From assembly GCF_000577615.1 (NCBI RefSeq), contig NZ_CBXX010000005.1, forward strand, positions 1 through 64,000: a DNA stretch of 64,000 bases, written 5' to 3'. Positions within the stretch are counted from its first letter, which is position 1. The number at the start of each line of letters is the position of its first letter. Of the stretch, positions 7,081 to 16,892 are shown piece by piece. The notes below the pieces were generated by a model that had not been told where the DNA came from, ran no database searches, and was given only the letters and a program-made list of their open reading frames with translations. This stretch comes from Herbaspirillum sp. RV1423 (lineage in GTDB: Bacteria > Pseudomonadota > Gammaproteobacteria > Burkholderiales > Burkholderiaceae_D). The position numbers and the translations under genes were made by a program.

Positions 7081-7953
7081 ATGGGGCAGGTGCTATTTAT
7101 CGTCTGGCGTGAAAGCGTCGAGGCCTTGCTGGTGGTTGGCATCTTGCATGCCTGGCTGAAGAACGGCGACATCGCCGCGCGTCGCGGTCTGCCTTATCTG
7201 TGGGCCGGCGTCGTCGCCGGCGTCATTATTGCCGTGGCGCTGGGCGCGGCCTTGCTTGGATTCAGCGAATTGTTGTCGGGCGACGCGCAGACCTATTTCC
7301 AGATCGGCATGGTGCTGATTGCTGCGGCGCTGATTGTGCAAATGGTGTTCTGGATGCGCAAGCACGGCCGCACGCTCAAGAAGGAAATGGAAAGCTCCCT
7401 GCAAGCCAATTATGAAACCGGCAACTGGTGGGGCGTTTTCCTGCTGGTGGCGCTGGCGATTGCGCGCGAGGGCAGCGAAACGGCAGTCTTCCTGTACGGC
7501 ATCGGCATGGGCCAGCAGGATGCCAGCCGCGGCGCGTTGATCTTTGCGGGCGCACTGGGTTTCGGCCTCGCGTTCCTGACCTTTTATCTGCTGCAACTGG
7601 GCGGAAAAATCTTTTCCTGGCGCCGTTTTTTCCAGGTCACCGAGATCATCCTGCTGTTGCTGGCGGCCGGACTGCTCCTGACCGGCCTCGAGAAGCTGGT
7701 GGACCTGCTGCTGGAAAGTTCGGACTGGTTCTCTTCGCTCGGCTTTGTTTCCAGTCTGACGGTACCGGTATGGGATACCAGTTGGCTGCTCGACGATTCG
7801 AGCACTTTCGGCAGCCTGGTGTCGACGCTGACGGGTTATCGCGCCCACCCGGCGCTGATGAGCGTTGCAATTTATGTCATATATTGGCTTGGGGTATCGT
7901 CCGCGCTCGGTCGGTCGAAGAAACCGCAAGCCAATAACAAGCAAGCGGCATAG
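7081..7953 (+). CDS. ftrC: FTR1-family iron permease
   Basis: The protein has 290 residues and about seven membrane segments. The two iron-binding REXXE motifs of the family are present: R10-E-S-V-E14 in the first helix and R129-E-G-S-E133 in the fourth. FTR1/EfeU permeases carry iron across the inner membrane after oxidation by a partner. It sits between the cupredoxin and polyferredoxin genes, as in FtrABCD. Confidence 0.93.
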   Translation: MGQVLFIVWRESVEALLVVGILHAWLKNGDIAARRGLPYLWAGVVAGVIIAVALGAALLGFSELLSGDAQTYFQIGMVLIAAALIVQMVFWMRKHGRTLKKEMESSLQANYETGNWWGVFLLVALAIAREGSETAVFLYGIGMGQQDASRGALIFAGALGFGLAFLTFYLLQLGGKIFSWRRFFQVTEIILLLLAAGLLLTGLEKLVDLLLESSDWFSSLGFVSSLTVPVWDTSWLLDDSSTFGSLVSTLTGYRAHPALMSVAIYVIYWLGVSSALGRSKKPQANNKQAA

Positions 7954-7959
7954 AACGAT

Positions 7960-9351
7960 ATGAGCACCTGGACGCTCCCCAACACCCGACTGGCGCGTAC
8001 GGGAGACTGGATGCGCCGCCACGGCGCATTGATCCGCGGTGTCCAGTGGATCGTCGTATTGTTGTACGCCTTTCTCATCCTCGTTCCCATTTTTCTGCCG
8101 CTGCCCGACGAGACCGCGCATATCTGGTCCAACCTGACCCTGATTGCGCAGTTCTGCTTCTGGGGTATCTGGTGGCCGTTCGTGCTGGTCAGCATGGTGC
8201 TGATGGGGCGGGTGTGGTGCGGCGTATTGTGTCCTGAAGGCGCATTGACGGAATTCGCCAGCAAGTTCGGCAAGGGCAAGTCAATTCCGCACTGGATGCG
8301 TTGGGGCGGCTGGCCCTTCGTGGCGTTTGCGCTGACCACCATCTACGGCCAGATGGTCAGCGTTTACCAATACCCCAAGGCCGTGTTGCTGGTACTCGGC
8401 GGCTCCACGATGGGCGCCATGATCGTCGGTTACCTGTACGGCCGAGAAAAGCGCGTCTGGTGCAAATACCTGTGCCCGGTCAACGGCGTGTTCGGCCTGC
8501 TGGCCAAGCTTGCGCCGTTCCACTACAAGGTCAACGAAGACGCCTGGCGCGCTTCCTACGACACCCATGGCAAGAAGACCATCGCCGTCAACTGCGCGCC
8601 GCTGGTTCCTTTGCGCAACATGAAAGGCGCATCGGACTGCCATATGTGCGGCCGTTGCAGCGGTCATCGCGACGCTATCGCCCTGACATGGCGCGCACCG
8701 ACCGTCGAGATCGTCAAGGTCGGCCGCACCAACAACAATTTGTGGGAAAGCGCGCTAGTGCTGTATGGCCTGTTCGGCATCGCCATCGGCGCCTTCCACT
8801 GGAGCGCCAGCCCCTGGTTCGTCCAGGCCAAGCAATTCGTCGCTGCCTGGCTGATCGATCGCGACATCATGTGGCCGTTCGCCACCAATGCGCCGTGGTG
8901 GCTCCTGACCAATTATCCGCAACAAAGCGATGTCTTCAGTTGGCTGGACGGCGCCATGGTGGTGTCCTACATCACGGGCACGGCGCTGGTCCTGGGAACC
9001 TCGCTGACCGCGTTGTTCGCCATCAGCAACCTGATGCTCGGCAAATGGAATCGTTCCCGCTTCAATCACCTCGTGCAATCAGCTATTCCCCTGGCCGGCT
9101 GCGGCGTCTTCGTCGGCCTCTCGGCCACCACCATCAGCCTGTTGCGGGCCGAGCATTGGCCGGTGGACTGGGCCAATGACGTGCGCGCCGCCTTGCTGAC
9201 GGTGACGACGTTATGGAGCGTCCTGCTGGCCTGGAAGGTCATCGGCCAGCACACCAAGGCAGTTCCGCAGCGTTTGCTGGCCATGCTGCCGGTGATCGGC
9301 GCGCTCGCGCTGGTGAACTATGCCTGGCTCCTGATGTTCTGGATCTGGTGA
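7960..9351 (+). CDS. ftrD: Membrane polyferredoxin (NapH/FtrD-type 4Fe-4S protein)
   Basis: The 463-residue inner-membrane protein has cysteine pairs C87..C91 (WCGVLCPEG) and C168..C172 (WCKYLCPVN), plus a CxxCxxC ferredoxin-like cluster at 227-233 (CHMCGRC). This arrangement is that of NapH/RdxA-type membrane ferredoxins. FtrD is the electron-accepting component of the FtrABCD iron transporter. The start lies 6 bp after the ftrC stop, so the genes are translationally linked. Confidence 0.88.
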   Translation: MSTWTLPNTRLARTGDWMRRHGALIRGVQWIVVLLYAFLILVPIFLPLPDETAHIWSNLTLIAQFCFWGIWWPFVLVSMVLMGRVWCGVLCPEGALTEFASKFGKGKSIPHWMRWGGWPFVAFALTTIYGQMVSVYQYPKAVLLVLGGSTMGAMIVGYLYGREKRVWCKYLCPVNGVFGLLAKLAPFHYKVNEDAWRASYDTHGKKTIAVNCAPLVPLRNMKGASDCHMCGRCSGHRDAIALTWRAPTVEIVKVGRTNNNLWESALVLYGLFGIAIGAFHWSASPWFVQAKQFVAAWLIDRDIMWPFATNAPWWLLTNYPQQSDVFSWLDGAMVVSYITGTALVLGTSLTALFAISNLMLGKWNRSRFNHLVQSAIPLAGCGVFVGLSATTISLLRAEHWPVDWANDVRAALLTVTTLWSVLLAWKVIGQHTKAVPQRLLAMLPVIGALALVNYAWLLMFWIW

Positions 9352-9453
9352 GGCCGGCTTGGCATCGCCGCGGGTGAGGGCGGCCGGACTGGCGTAAAAT
9401 AGCCGGCTCGGTCCGAAGCGGATCTTCTTCCAGAACAAGCTGCAATCATCCCT

Positions 9454-10437
9454 ATGACGCGCCCTCGTTTTTTGCCGGACAACCTGACCCTGATGCTATT
9501 GGCGGTTGTCATCACCGCAAGCCTGTTCCCCTGTACCGGCCAGACCGCCGTCGCTTTCGACTGGCTCACGACGTTCATGATCGGCCTGCTGTTCTTCATG
9601 CATGGCGCCAAGCTGTCGCGCGAGGCGGTGGTTGCGGGCATGGTGCACTGGCGTCTGCATTTGACGGTGCTGCTGTGCACCTTCGCCGTTTTTCCCTTGC
9701 TCGGTCTGCTCTTAAAGCCGGCGTTGCTGCTCGTGATCACACCCGACCTGTATCTGGGCATCCTGTTCCTGTGCGTGCTGCCATCGACAGTGCAATCGTC
9801 GATCGCCTTTACGGCGGTGGCGCGCGGCAACGTGCCGGCAGCCATTTGCAGCGCGTCCGCCTCCAATTTGCTGGGCATCTTCCTCACGCCGCTGATGGTC
9901 AGCCTCATCGTCGTGGCGCACAATGCCCAGCATTCCTCGCTGGATTCCATCCTGAAGATCGTCTATCAGTTGCTCCTGCCCTTCCTGGCAGGCCAGATTG
10001 CACGTCCGTGGATCGGCGCCTGGATGGGCAAGAATAAGTCCTGGCTGCGTTGGGTGGACCAAAGCTCGGTCTTGCTGGTGGTGTATGTGGCGTTCAGCGA
10101 AGCCGTCAATCAAGGCCTCTGGCGCCAAGTGCCGGCGAGCATGCTGATCGGCCTGATCGTGATCAGCGCCCTGATGCTGGGGATCATCATGACGCTGACG
10201 ACCTTCGGCAGCCGCCGCCTGGGTTTCAACAAGGAAGATGAAATCACCATCGTCTTTTGCGGTTCCAAGAAAAGCCTCGCCAGCGGCGTGCCGATGGCGA
10301 AAGTATTGTTCGCCAGTCAGACCGTCGGCATGGTGCTGCTGCCGCTGATGCTGTTCCACCAGATTCAGTTGATGGTCTGTGCGGTACTGGCGCAGCGTTA
10401 CGGACGGCGGCCGGAGGAGCGCAAATCCGCAGCATGA
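9454..10437 (+). CDS. SBF/bile acid:Na+ symporter-family transporter
   Basis: The protein has 327 residues and about ten hydrophobic segments. The N-terminal LPDNLTLMLLAVV, the FFMHGAKLSREAV helix end and LPSTVQSSIAFTAVARGN are characteristic of the SBF-like CPA branch (YfeH-type). KSLASGVPMAKVLF near the C-terminus matches the family's second crossover motif. The substrate is not readable. It has its own 102-bp upstream gap after ftrD, so it is probably outside the Fur operon. Confidence 0.85.
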   Translation: MTRPRFLPDNLTLMLLAVVITASLFPCTGQTAVAFDWLTTFMIGLLFFMHGAKLSREAVVAGMVHWRLHLTVLLCTFAVFPLLGLLLKPALLLVITPDLYLGILFLCVLPSTVQSSIAFTAVARGNVPAAICSASASNLLGIFLTPLMVSLIVVAHNAQHSSLDSILKIVYQLLLPFLAGQIARPWIGAWMGKNKSWLRWVDQSSVLLVVYVAFSEAVNQGLWRQVPASMLIGLIVISALMLGIIMTLTTFGSRRLGFNKEDEITIVFCGSKKSLASGVPMAKVLFASQTVGMVLLPLMLFHQIQLMVCAVLAQRYGRRPEERKSAA

Positions 10438-10468
10438 TTGTCATCGGCCAGCAAGCGCATAGAAGAGC

Positions 10469-11743
10469 CTACTTTGCCACTTGCGCCAGATAACGTTTGC
10501 GCCAGGGTTTCAACACCACCAGCGCCAGCACCGCAGCGATGATATCCAGCGTAATGGCCGTTCCGAACACCGGATGCCAACTGCCGGTCTTCTCATGCAT
10601 CAGCGCCGCCAGCGGTCCGCCGAGGATCGATCCGATGCCCTGGGAAATATACAGCCAGCCGTAGTTGGCGGTCGCGTTGCGCGTGCCGAAGGTATCGGTC
10701 AGCGTTGACGGGAACAATGAAAATATCTCGCCCCAGCCGAAGAACACCACGCCCGACAGCAGCACAAACAGCACCGCATTCTCGCGCGTCATGAGCCACA
10801 GCGCCATGGCGATGCCTTCCAGCGCGAAGGCGAAGAACATGGTGTTCTCGCGGCCGAAGTGATCCGACACCCAGCCGAAGAACGGGCGCGTCAAGCCATT
10901 GGTCAGACGGTCGATGGTCAGCGCCAGCGGCAGCGCGGCGAGGCCGAACACCATCACGCCGGCGACGCCGAAGTCGCGCGCGAAGCTGGCCATTTGCGAC
11001 GTCACCATCAGGCCCGAGGTCGACATCATGGTCATCATGCAGAACATCAGCCAGAACAGCGGCGTGCGTAGCATCTGGCGCGGCGCCAGGTCGCGGCCGG
11101 TGGCTTGCGCGATGAGCGTCGCCGGCTGCGCCAGCATCGGATCGGGCGAGCGCAGCGCTTGCGAGGCGACGACGCCGATCAGCGCGAAGATCAGGCCGAA
11201 TTGCCACAGCGTGCTTTCCAGGCCCTGGCCGGCGAGCGCGGACGAAATCGGGAAGGTCGTCAGGATCGCGCCCATGCCGTAGCCGGCAGCCACCATGCCG
11301 ACCGCGAAGCCGCGGCGATCGGGGAACCAGCGCACCATCTGGCCGACCACGCCCACATACACGATGCCGGTGCCGAGTCCGCCGACCAGGCCGTAGCTGA
11401 GGTAGAGCATGCCGATGCTGGAGGCTTGCGAAGCCAGCACCCAGCTCAGGCCGGACATGACGGTGCCGATGGAAATCAGGCGGCGCGCGCCGAAGCGTTC
11501 GATCAGCCCGCCCTGGAACGGCGAAAAGAAAGTCTGCAAGACGATCAGCATCGAGAAGGTGATCTGCAGCTCCGACAGCGGCACGCCGAGCTTGGCCGAG
11601 AGCGGCTTGGTGAAGAGCGTCCATACGTATTGCGGGCTGGAAATCGCCATCATGCAAATCAGGCTGATCAGCAACTGGAACCAGCGGTTCTGGAGCAGCC
11701 CCTGCGCGCTGGAGGGCGCTGAGGTATCGGTCAGAGTGGTCAT
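10469..11743 (-). CDS. Oxalate/formate antiporter-family MFS carrier (OFA)
   Basis: The start was set at MTTLTDTS because AGGAG stands 7 bases upstream; the longer frame has no RBS. The 424-residue protein has twelve transmembrane segments. It shows the MFS loop motif GLIERFGARRLISIG, the OFA pattern GLGTGIVYVG...WFPDRRGFAVG, and a second-half GWVSDHFGRENTMF. OxlT is the founding member and exchanges oxalate for formate, but many OFA members carry other monocarboxylates. A palindromic operator candidate lies 49 bp upstream of the start and a GntR gene follows, so substrate-responsive control is likely. Confidence 0.82.
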   Translation of the reverse strand: MTTLTDTSAPSSAQGLLQNRWFQLLISLICMMAISSPQYVWTLFTKPLSAKLGVPLSELQITFSMLIVLQTFFSPFQGGLIERFGARRLISIGTVMSGLSWVLASQASSIGMLYLSYGLVGGLGTGIVYVGVVGQMVRWFPDRRGFAVGMVAAGYGMGAILTTFPISSALAGQGLESTLWQFGLIFALIGVVASQALRSPDPMLAQPATLIAQATGRDLAPRQMLRTPLFWLMFCMMTMMSTSGLMVTSQMASFARDFGVAGVMVFGLAALPLALTIDRLTNGLTRPFFGWVSDHFGRENTMFFAFALEGIAMALWLMTRENAVLFVLLSGVVFFGWGEIFSLFPSTLTDTFGTRNATANYGWLYISQGIGSILGGPLAALMHEKTGSWHPVFGTAITLDIIAAVLALVVLKPWRKRYLAQVAK

Positions 11744-11791
11744 GCGTTTTCTCCTGGGTGAAGGGGGAACGGGGCGTCTTGTCGATGTTGC

Positions 11792-11813
11792 AAATTTATG
11801 TATGCATAAATTT
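11792..11813. promoter_or_regulatory. Palindromic operator candidate between gntR and the OFA carrier
   Basis: Perfect 9-bp arms AAATTTATG and CATAAATTT surround TATG. The site is 49 bp upstream of the OFA start codon and downstream of the gntR stop, a position suited to repression of the carrier gene by the neighbouring GntR protein. Related TGTATG-containing sites lie upstream of gntR (12745-12754) and of the deaminase gene (14002-14009). Confidence 0.6.
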
Positions 11814-11923
11814 CGCGAAAACGAAAGCAGAATCCGTGCCATTGGGTAATGCGTTCAGTCCGGGAGTGGAAGGGCGGCGTCGTGCGGCGGCGACCGCACT
11901 AAATGCGTGCCGAATGCGCGGCT

Positions 11924-12694
11924 TTAGCCGAAGCGCTTGCGCCGCGAGGGTGCCGCGGAGGGATGTTGTGCCATCTCGGTGCGGACCAGTTCGAGCCGGT
12001 CGATGGTGATTTGCTGGACGACGGCATGGCTGTCCTTGATGTGTCGTTCGGTCAGCGCGCCGGCGCGGGCGGTGTCGCCCGCGGCAATCGCATCGAGGAT
12101 CGCGACATGCTCGTTGTAGGTGTCGGCGATGCAGTCGCCGTAGGCGAAGTCGAGGCGCCGCATGATGCGGATGTGCTCGGTGACCTGCCGGTAGACGGCG
12201 TCGGTCTCGGGATTGCCTGCGGCCGCGACCAGCGCCAGGTGAAAGCCTTCATCCAGCACGGCCACGGCCAGCCCGTCTTTCAGCCGCTGTGCCGGCGCGA
12301 CCCGCCAGACGGCGGCAGACTGCGCCAGCAGCGCCTCGCGCGCCGGTCCCGCCTGAGGCGACTCGCAGATCCGGCGCACCGCATGCAGCTCGATCATTTC
12401 CCGCAAATCGTACAGTGCGGCAAAGCGCGACAAATCGATCGGCACGACTTCCCAACCGTTGCGGAAGTAACCGCGCACCAGTCCTTCGCTCTGCAATCGC
12501 ATCAGCGCCTCGCGTACTGGCGTGCGCGAGACTTGCAGGCGCTCGGCGACATCGTTCTCGGCAAAGCGGTCGCCCGGCAGCAGGCGGAAAGCGAAAATGT
12601 CGTCGCGCAGTTTTTCATAGACGGCTTCGGCCAGTCGGACGGCGGGGCGCCGGACAGGTTCAGCGGCAGGGGGCGGCGATGTTGTCGGTTTCAT
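11924..12694 (-). CDS. GntR-family transcriptional regulator (FadR/FCD subgroup)
   Basis: The 256-residue protein has an N-terminal winged helix with the GntR signature (AVYEKLRDDIFAFRLLPGDRFAENDVAERLQVSRTPVREAL, about 24-65). An all-helical FCD effector domain follows, with candidate metal-binding residues in DEGFHLALV, YNEHVAIL and TERHIKDSH. It lies between the OFA carrier and the purine genes, all on the same strand. Likely targets are these neighbours; effector unknown. Confidence 0.9.
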   Translation of the reverse strand: MKPTTSPPPAAEPVRRPAVRLAEAVYEKLRDDIFAFRLLPGDRFAENDVAERLQVSRTPVREALMRLQSEGLVRGYFRNGWEVVPIDLSRFAALYDLREMIELHAVRRICESPQAGPAREALLAQSAAVWRVAPAQRLKDGLAVAVLDEGFHLALVAAAGNPETDAVYRQVTEHIRIMRRLDFAYGDCIADTYNEHVAILDAIAAGDTARAGALTERHIKDSHAVVQQITIDRLELVRTEMAQHPSAAPSRRKRFG

Positions 12695-12834
12695 GCGGTG
12701 GCGGCCGGCATATCAGACCCGCACAACGGGCGAGGGCTGCGGCTATGTATGAAATGAGTTTGAATGCCGTCAATGGTATCGCAAGCGATGCGGGTCTGGT
12801 GCGCGGATGTTCGCCGCCGTGTTGCCGCAGGGAT

Positions 12835-13917
12835 TTATCCTTCCTGCACCGTCAGTTTGCTGCGCAGGGTGTCGAAGTCGGCGCTCCATTCGAGACGCCA
12901 GCGCTGCCGCAGGTCATCCTCGATCCAGGCGCCGTCCAGTCCGTTGAGCATGAAGCCGCGCATGTCGTCGATGCCGAAACCGAACTCCATCATCATCAGC
13001 CAGGCGCGCGTGGGCGTAACCAGATGCAAGGTCGGATCGTCGGTGTTCGGATGGACGCGCAGGCCCGCGCGCACCATGGCGCGGATCGGATGATCGAGCG
13101 CCCAGCGTTGCGGATCGAGCGTGCGCAGATAGTAGGAGTTGGTAGGCACCACCGTGAATATCTTGTTCATCTTCACGCATTTTTCCAGGAACGCCGGATT
13201 GTCGATCACGGTATAGCCGTGGTCGATGCGGTCGACTTTCAATAATTCGATGGCGCTTTCCACGTTCAGCCAGGGCATGCCGAATTCGCCGGCATGCGCG
13301 GTCGTTCTGAAACCGGCGGCGCGGGCGTCGCGATAGGCCTTCCAGAACAGTTCCGGCGGCCGGTCGTTCTCGCGGTAGTCCATGCCGATGCCGATCACTT
13401 CCGGCTGGCGATGCTCGCGCATCCATCCGACCATGGCGACAGCCTCGTCGGGACTGGCCTCGCGGTCGATGCTGGGAATCAGCCGGCCGATCACGCCGAA
13501 GTCGCGTAGCGCATCGCGAATCGCCAGCACGATGGCAGCCTGCGCCGAGGCATAGCCGATGCCGGACACGCGCACCGTGCCGGTCGGATTCCAGAAAAAC
13601 TCGGTATAGCGCACGCCGTGGTTGTGCACGTCTTCCAGGTATTCGTAGGTGATGCGATGGAGATCCACCGGTCCCTGGATCAGATGGGCGTCCAGCGCGC
13701 GCAACACGCGCAGGACGCCGACCGGTTTTTCTCCGCGCGTGTAGAAGGCATCGATCTCTTCATGCGAGATGCGGTTGCCGGCCTTGACCGACAAGTCGAC
13801 GAAGGTCTGCCGCCGCACCGCGCCGAACAGATGGCAATGCAACTCCATCTTGGGGATGGCGCGGACGAACTGTTCCAGATTCAGGGTGTCCTCCGCAACG
13901 ATATTGTGGTCAGGCAT
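12835..13917 (-). CDS. Adenosine/adenine deaminase-family enzyme
   Basis: The start was taken at MPDHNIV with GGAG eight bases upstream, giving 360 residues. All zinc-hydrolase landmarks are present: MELHCHLFGAV (HxH), TAHAGEFG (His plus catalytic Glu), RIDHGYTV (His) and HPNTDDPTL (Asp pair; N replaces the more common S). The family hydrolytically deaminates adenosine or adenine to the hypoxanthine product. Context with a nucleoside hydrolase (14083-15048) and an importer suggests nucleoside catabolism. The exact substrate cannot be fixed from sequence. Confidence 0.85.
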   Translation of the reverse strand: MPDHNIVAEDTLNLEQFVRAIPKMELHCHLFGAVRRQTFVDLSVKAGNRISHEEIDAFYTRGEKPVGVLRVLRALDAHLIQGPVDLHRITYEYLEDVHNHGVRYTEFFWNPTGTVRVSGIGYASAQAAIVLAIRDALRDFGVIGRLIPSIDREASPDEAVAMVGWMREHRQPEVIGIGMDYRENDRPPELFWKAYRDARAAGFRTTAHAGEFGMPWLNVESAIELLKVDRIDHGYTVIDNPAFLEKCVKMNKIFTVVPTNSYYLRTLDPQRWALDHPIRAMVRAGLRVHPNTDDPTLHLVTPTRAWLMMMEFGFGIDDMRGFMLNGLDGAWIEDDLRQRWRLEWSADFDTLRSKLTVQEG

Positions 13918-14001
13918 GATCATGCTCCGGACGGGAAATAACGGTCGCGCGCAAGGCCGCGACAGAAGCATTCTTTGTTCTCATAAAGCTTGAATTCCAT
14001 C

Positions 14002-14009
14002 TGTATGCA
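14002..14009. promoter_or_regulatory. Half-site like the GntR operator candidate, upstream of the deaminase gene
   Basis: CTGTATGCAA repeats the TGTATGCA core of the palindrome at 11792-11813. It is 85 bp upstream of the deaminase start, in the gap after the nucleoside hydrolase gene. A weaker copy, TATGTATGAAA, lies at about 12744-12754 upstream of gntR itself. Confidence 0.35.
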
Positions 14010-14082
14010 AAGGGACGGCCGCCGCCATGTCCATGGCAAAGCCGGCCCGTCAATCGGTATTCGTCGGGTTGCCCGCGTTCAG

Positions 14083-15048
14083 CTACAGGGTGCCGAGCAG
14101 CTCCTGCATCATGCACGCCATCGCGCTGGGGCCGTCGACCGTCATGGCGACCTCGGCATTGGCCGCAGCGCGGCGCGGCACGCGAAACTCGCACACGGTC
14201 ATGCCACGCGTCAGTTTTCCCTGCAATTCGATATCCACGCGCGCCGGCTTGAAGCTGAAGAGTTCGGGACGGCGCAGGTAGATCGCCACCGCCGGGTCGT
14301 ACATCGGCATCGGCACCGAAGCGTCCGGACTGCGGATGCGCAGGTAGGCGTCGAAATAGCCCGCCAGCCATTTGGCGCGCATGGTGCCCAGCGCGCGCAC
14401 CTGCCGTACTTCCGCGGAGGTCACCAGCAATTGCCGGCACAGGTTGAGGCCGAACATGCGCAGCGGCACGCCGGCATTGAAGACCGCATCGGCGGCTTCG
14501 GGATCAGCGTAGATGTTGAATTCCGCCGCCGCCGTGTGATTGCCCTGATCGGCGGAACCGCCCATGAGGATGATCTCCCTGATCTGCGCAGCGATATCGG
14601 GCGCGCGCTGCAGGGCGGTGGCGATGTTGGTCAGCGGTGCGATGCACATCAGCGTGAGTTCGCCGGGATGGCGGCGCACCGCTTCGATCAGGGCATCGAC
14701 CGCGTGCGGCAGCGGACTGCGCTTTTGCTGCTGCTCCTGCTCCGTTTCGGACTGGCGGATGTCGACCACCGGCAAGGGATCTCCGGTAGTCGACATACCG
14801 CTGTCGCCCAGGATGCACTGCGCGGTTTCCATCGCGCCGTTGAGCGGCGCTTCGCAACCGGCGTAGACCGGCACGTCGAGGTGATAGTGCTTCTTGATGC
14901 GCAAGGCGTTGTCGTAAGTCGTCGCCAGCGGCGCATTGCCCGCCACGACCGACACGCCCAGCCATTCGACGTCGAGATTGGCCGACAGCAGCAGCATGGC
15001 GAGCCAGTCGTCAAAGCCAGGGTCGGTATCGAGCCATATTTTTTGCAT
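14083..15048 (-). CDS. Inosine-uridine-type nucleoside hydrolase
   Basis: The 321-residue protein has the calcium-binding DTDPGFDDWLAM motif at 7-18, MGGSADQGN and EFNIYADPEAA in the middle, and the late calcium ligand in MYDPAVA (D251). The family cleaves ribonucleosides to base and ribose. At the position before the late Asp most members have the catalytic His of an HDP motif; here it is Tyr250. The gene follows the ABC ATPase gene by 41 bp in the same operon, so import and cleavage are coupled. Confidence 0.88.
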   Translation of the reverse strand: MQKIWLDTDPGFDDWLAMLLLSANLDVEWLGVSVVAGNAPLATTYDNALRIKKHYHLDVPVYAGCEAPLNGAMETAQCILGDSGMSTTGDPLPVVDIRQSETEQEQQQKRSPLPHAVDALIEAVRRHPGELTLMCIAPLTNIATALQRAPDIAAQIREIILMGGSADQGNHTAAAEFNIYADPEAADAVFNAGVPLRMFGLNLCRQLLVTSAEVRQVRALGTMRAKWLAGYFDAYLRIRSPDASVPMPMYDPAVAIYLRRPELFSFKPARVDIELQGKLTRGMTVCEFRVPRRAAANAEVAMTVDGPSAMACMMQELLGTL

Positions 15049-15089
15049 GGTGTGTTCTTGCCTGCTATTGAATCGGATGTTTTTTGTCG

Positions 15090-16106
<1,017 letters not shown>

Positions 16107-16112
16107 CGTGTC

Positions 16113-16892
16113 TCACATATATTTTGAAATGCCCAGCACCTTTTCGGTCACCAGCACAAAGGCCATGGTGAACAGGACCAGCAAGGTCGACAATGCCGCG
16201 ATCGACGGATCGAAACTGTTTTCCATATGGCCCAGCATCTCGATCGGCAGGGTGCTGATGCCGGGGCCGGTCAGGAACAGCGACACCGGCACCTGGTTGA
16301 ACGAAGTGACGAAGGCCAGGAAAAAGGCGGCGATCACGGCGCTGCGGATGTTCGGCAGCACGATCAGGAAGAAGGTCTGCAGGCGCGACGCGCCCAGCGT
16401 GATGGCGGCTTCCTCGATGTCGACGCGCAGGTTGATCAGGCTGGCGTAGACCACGCGCACCGCATAGGGCGTGAGCAATCCGATATGGCCGACCAGCAAT
16501 CCGAGGAACACCGGCGCATCCGCCACCAGCACGAAATGGCGCAGCAAGCCCAGTCCCACCAGCATGGCCGGAATGATCAGCGGCGACGTCAGTATCTGTT
16601 TGATGACGCCCATGCCCGGCGGCGGCATGCGCGACATGGCGTAGGCCACCGGCACGCCGAGCAGCAGCGCGACGACGGTCGCCAGCAGGCCGATTTCGAG
16701 GCTGGTTCGGAAAGCGCGCCGGAATTCCTCCGACGCCAGCACGTCGACAATCCAGCGCAATGAATATGACGTCGGCGGAAACGCCAGCGTGTCGCCGGCG
16801 CTGAAGCCGGCCAGGAACACGATGACGAACGGTCCCAGCAGGAACAGGAACACCAGCCACAGCATGGCGCGCGAGAACAGGCCTTGTTTCAT
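16113..16892 (-). CDS. ABC transporter permease (PotC-like)
   Basis: The protein has 259 residues and six membrane segments, with the inner-membrane component EAA loop (EEAAITLGASRLQTFFLIVLPNI, about 158-180). Its ATG overlaps the stop of the first permease by 4 bp. It forms the channel together with the preceding permease. Confidence 0.92.
   Translation of the reverse strand: MKQGLFSRAMLWLVFLFLLGPFVIVFLAGFSAGDTLAFPPTSYSLRWIVDVLASEEFRRAFRTSLEIGLLATVVALLLGVPVAYAMSRMPPPGMGVIKQILTSPLIIPAMLVGLGLLRHFVLVADAPVFLGLLVGHIGLLTPYAVRVVYASLINLRVDIEEAAITLGASRLQTFFLIVLPNIRSAVIAAFFLAFVTSFNQVPVSLFLTGPGISTLPIEMLGHMENSFDPSIAALSTLLVLFTMAFVLVTEKVLGISKYM

Noticed and set aside
7093-8121. 342-codon minus-strand frame across ftrC/ftrD
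   Set aside because: Opposes two genes with intact family motifs; low-complexity Gln/Arg-rich translation, no RBS.
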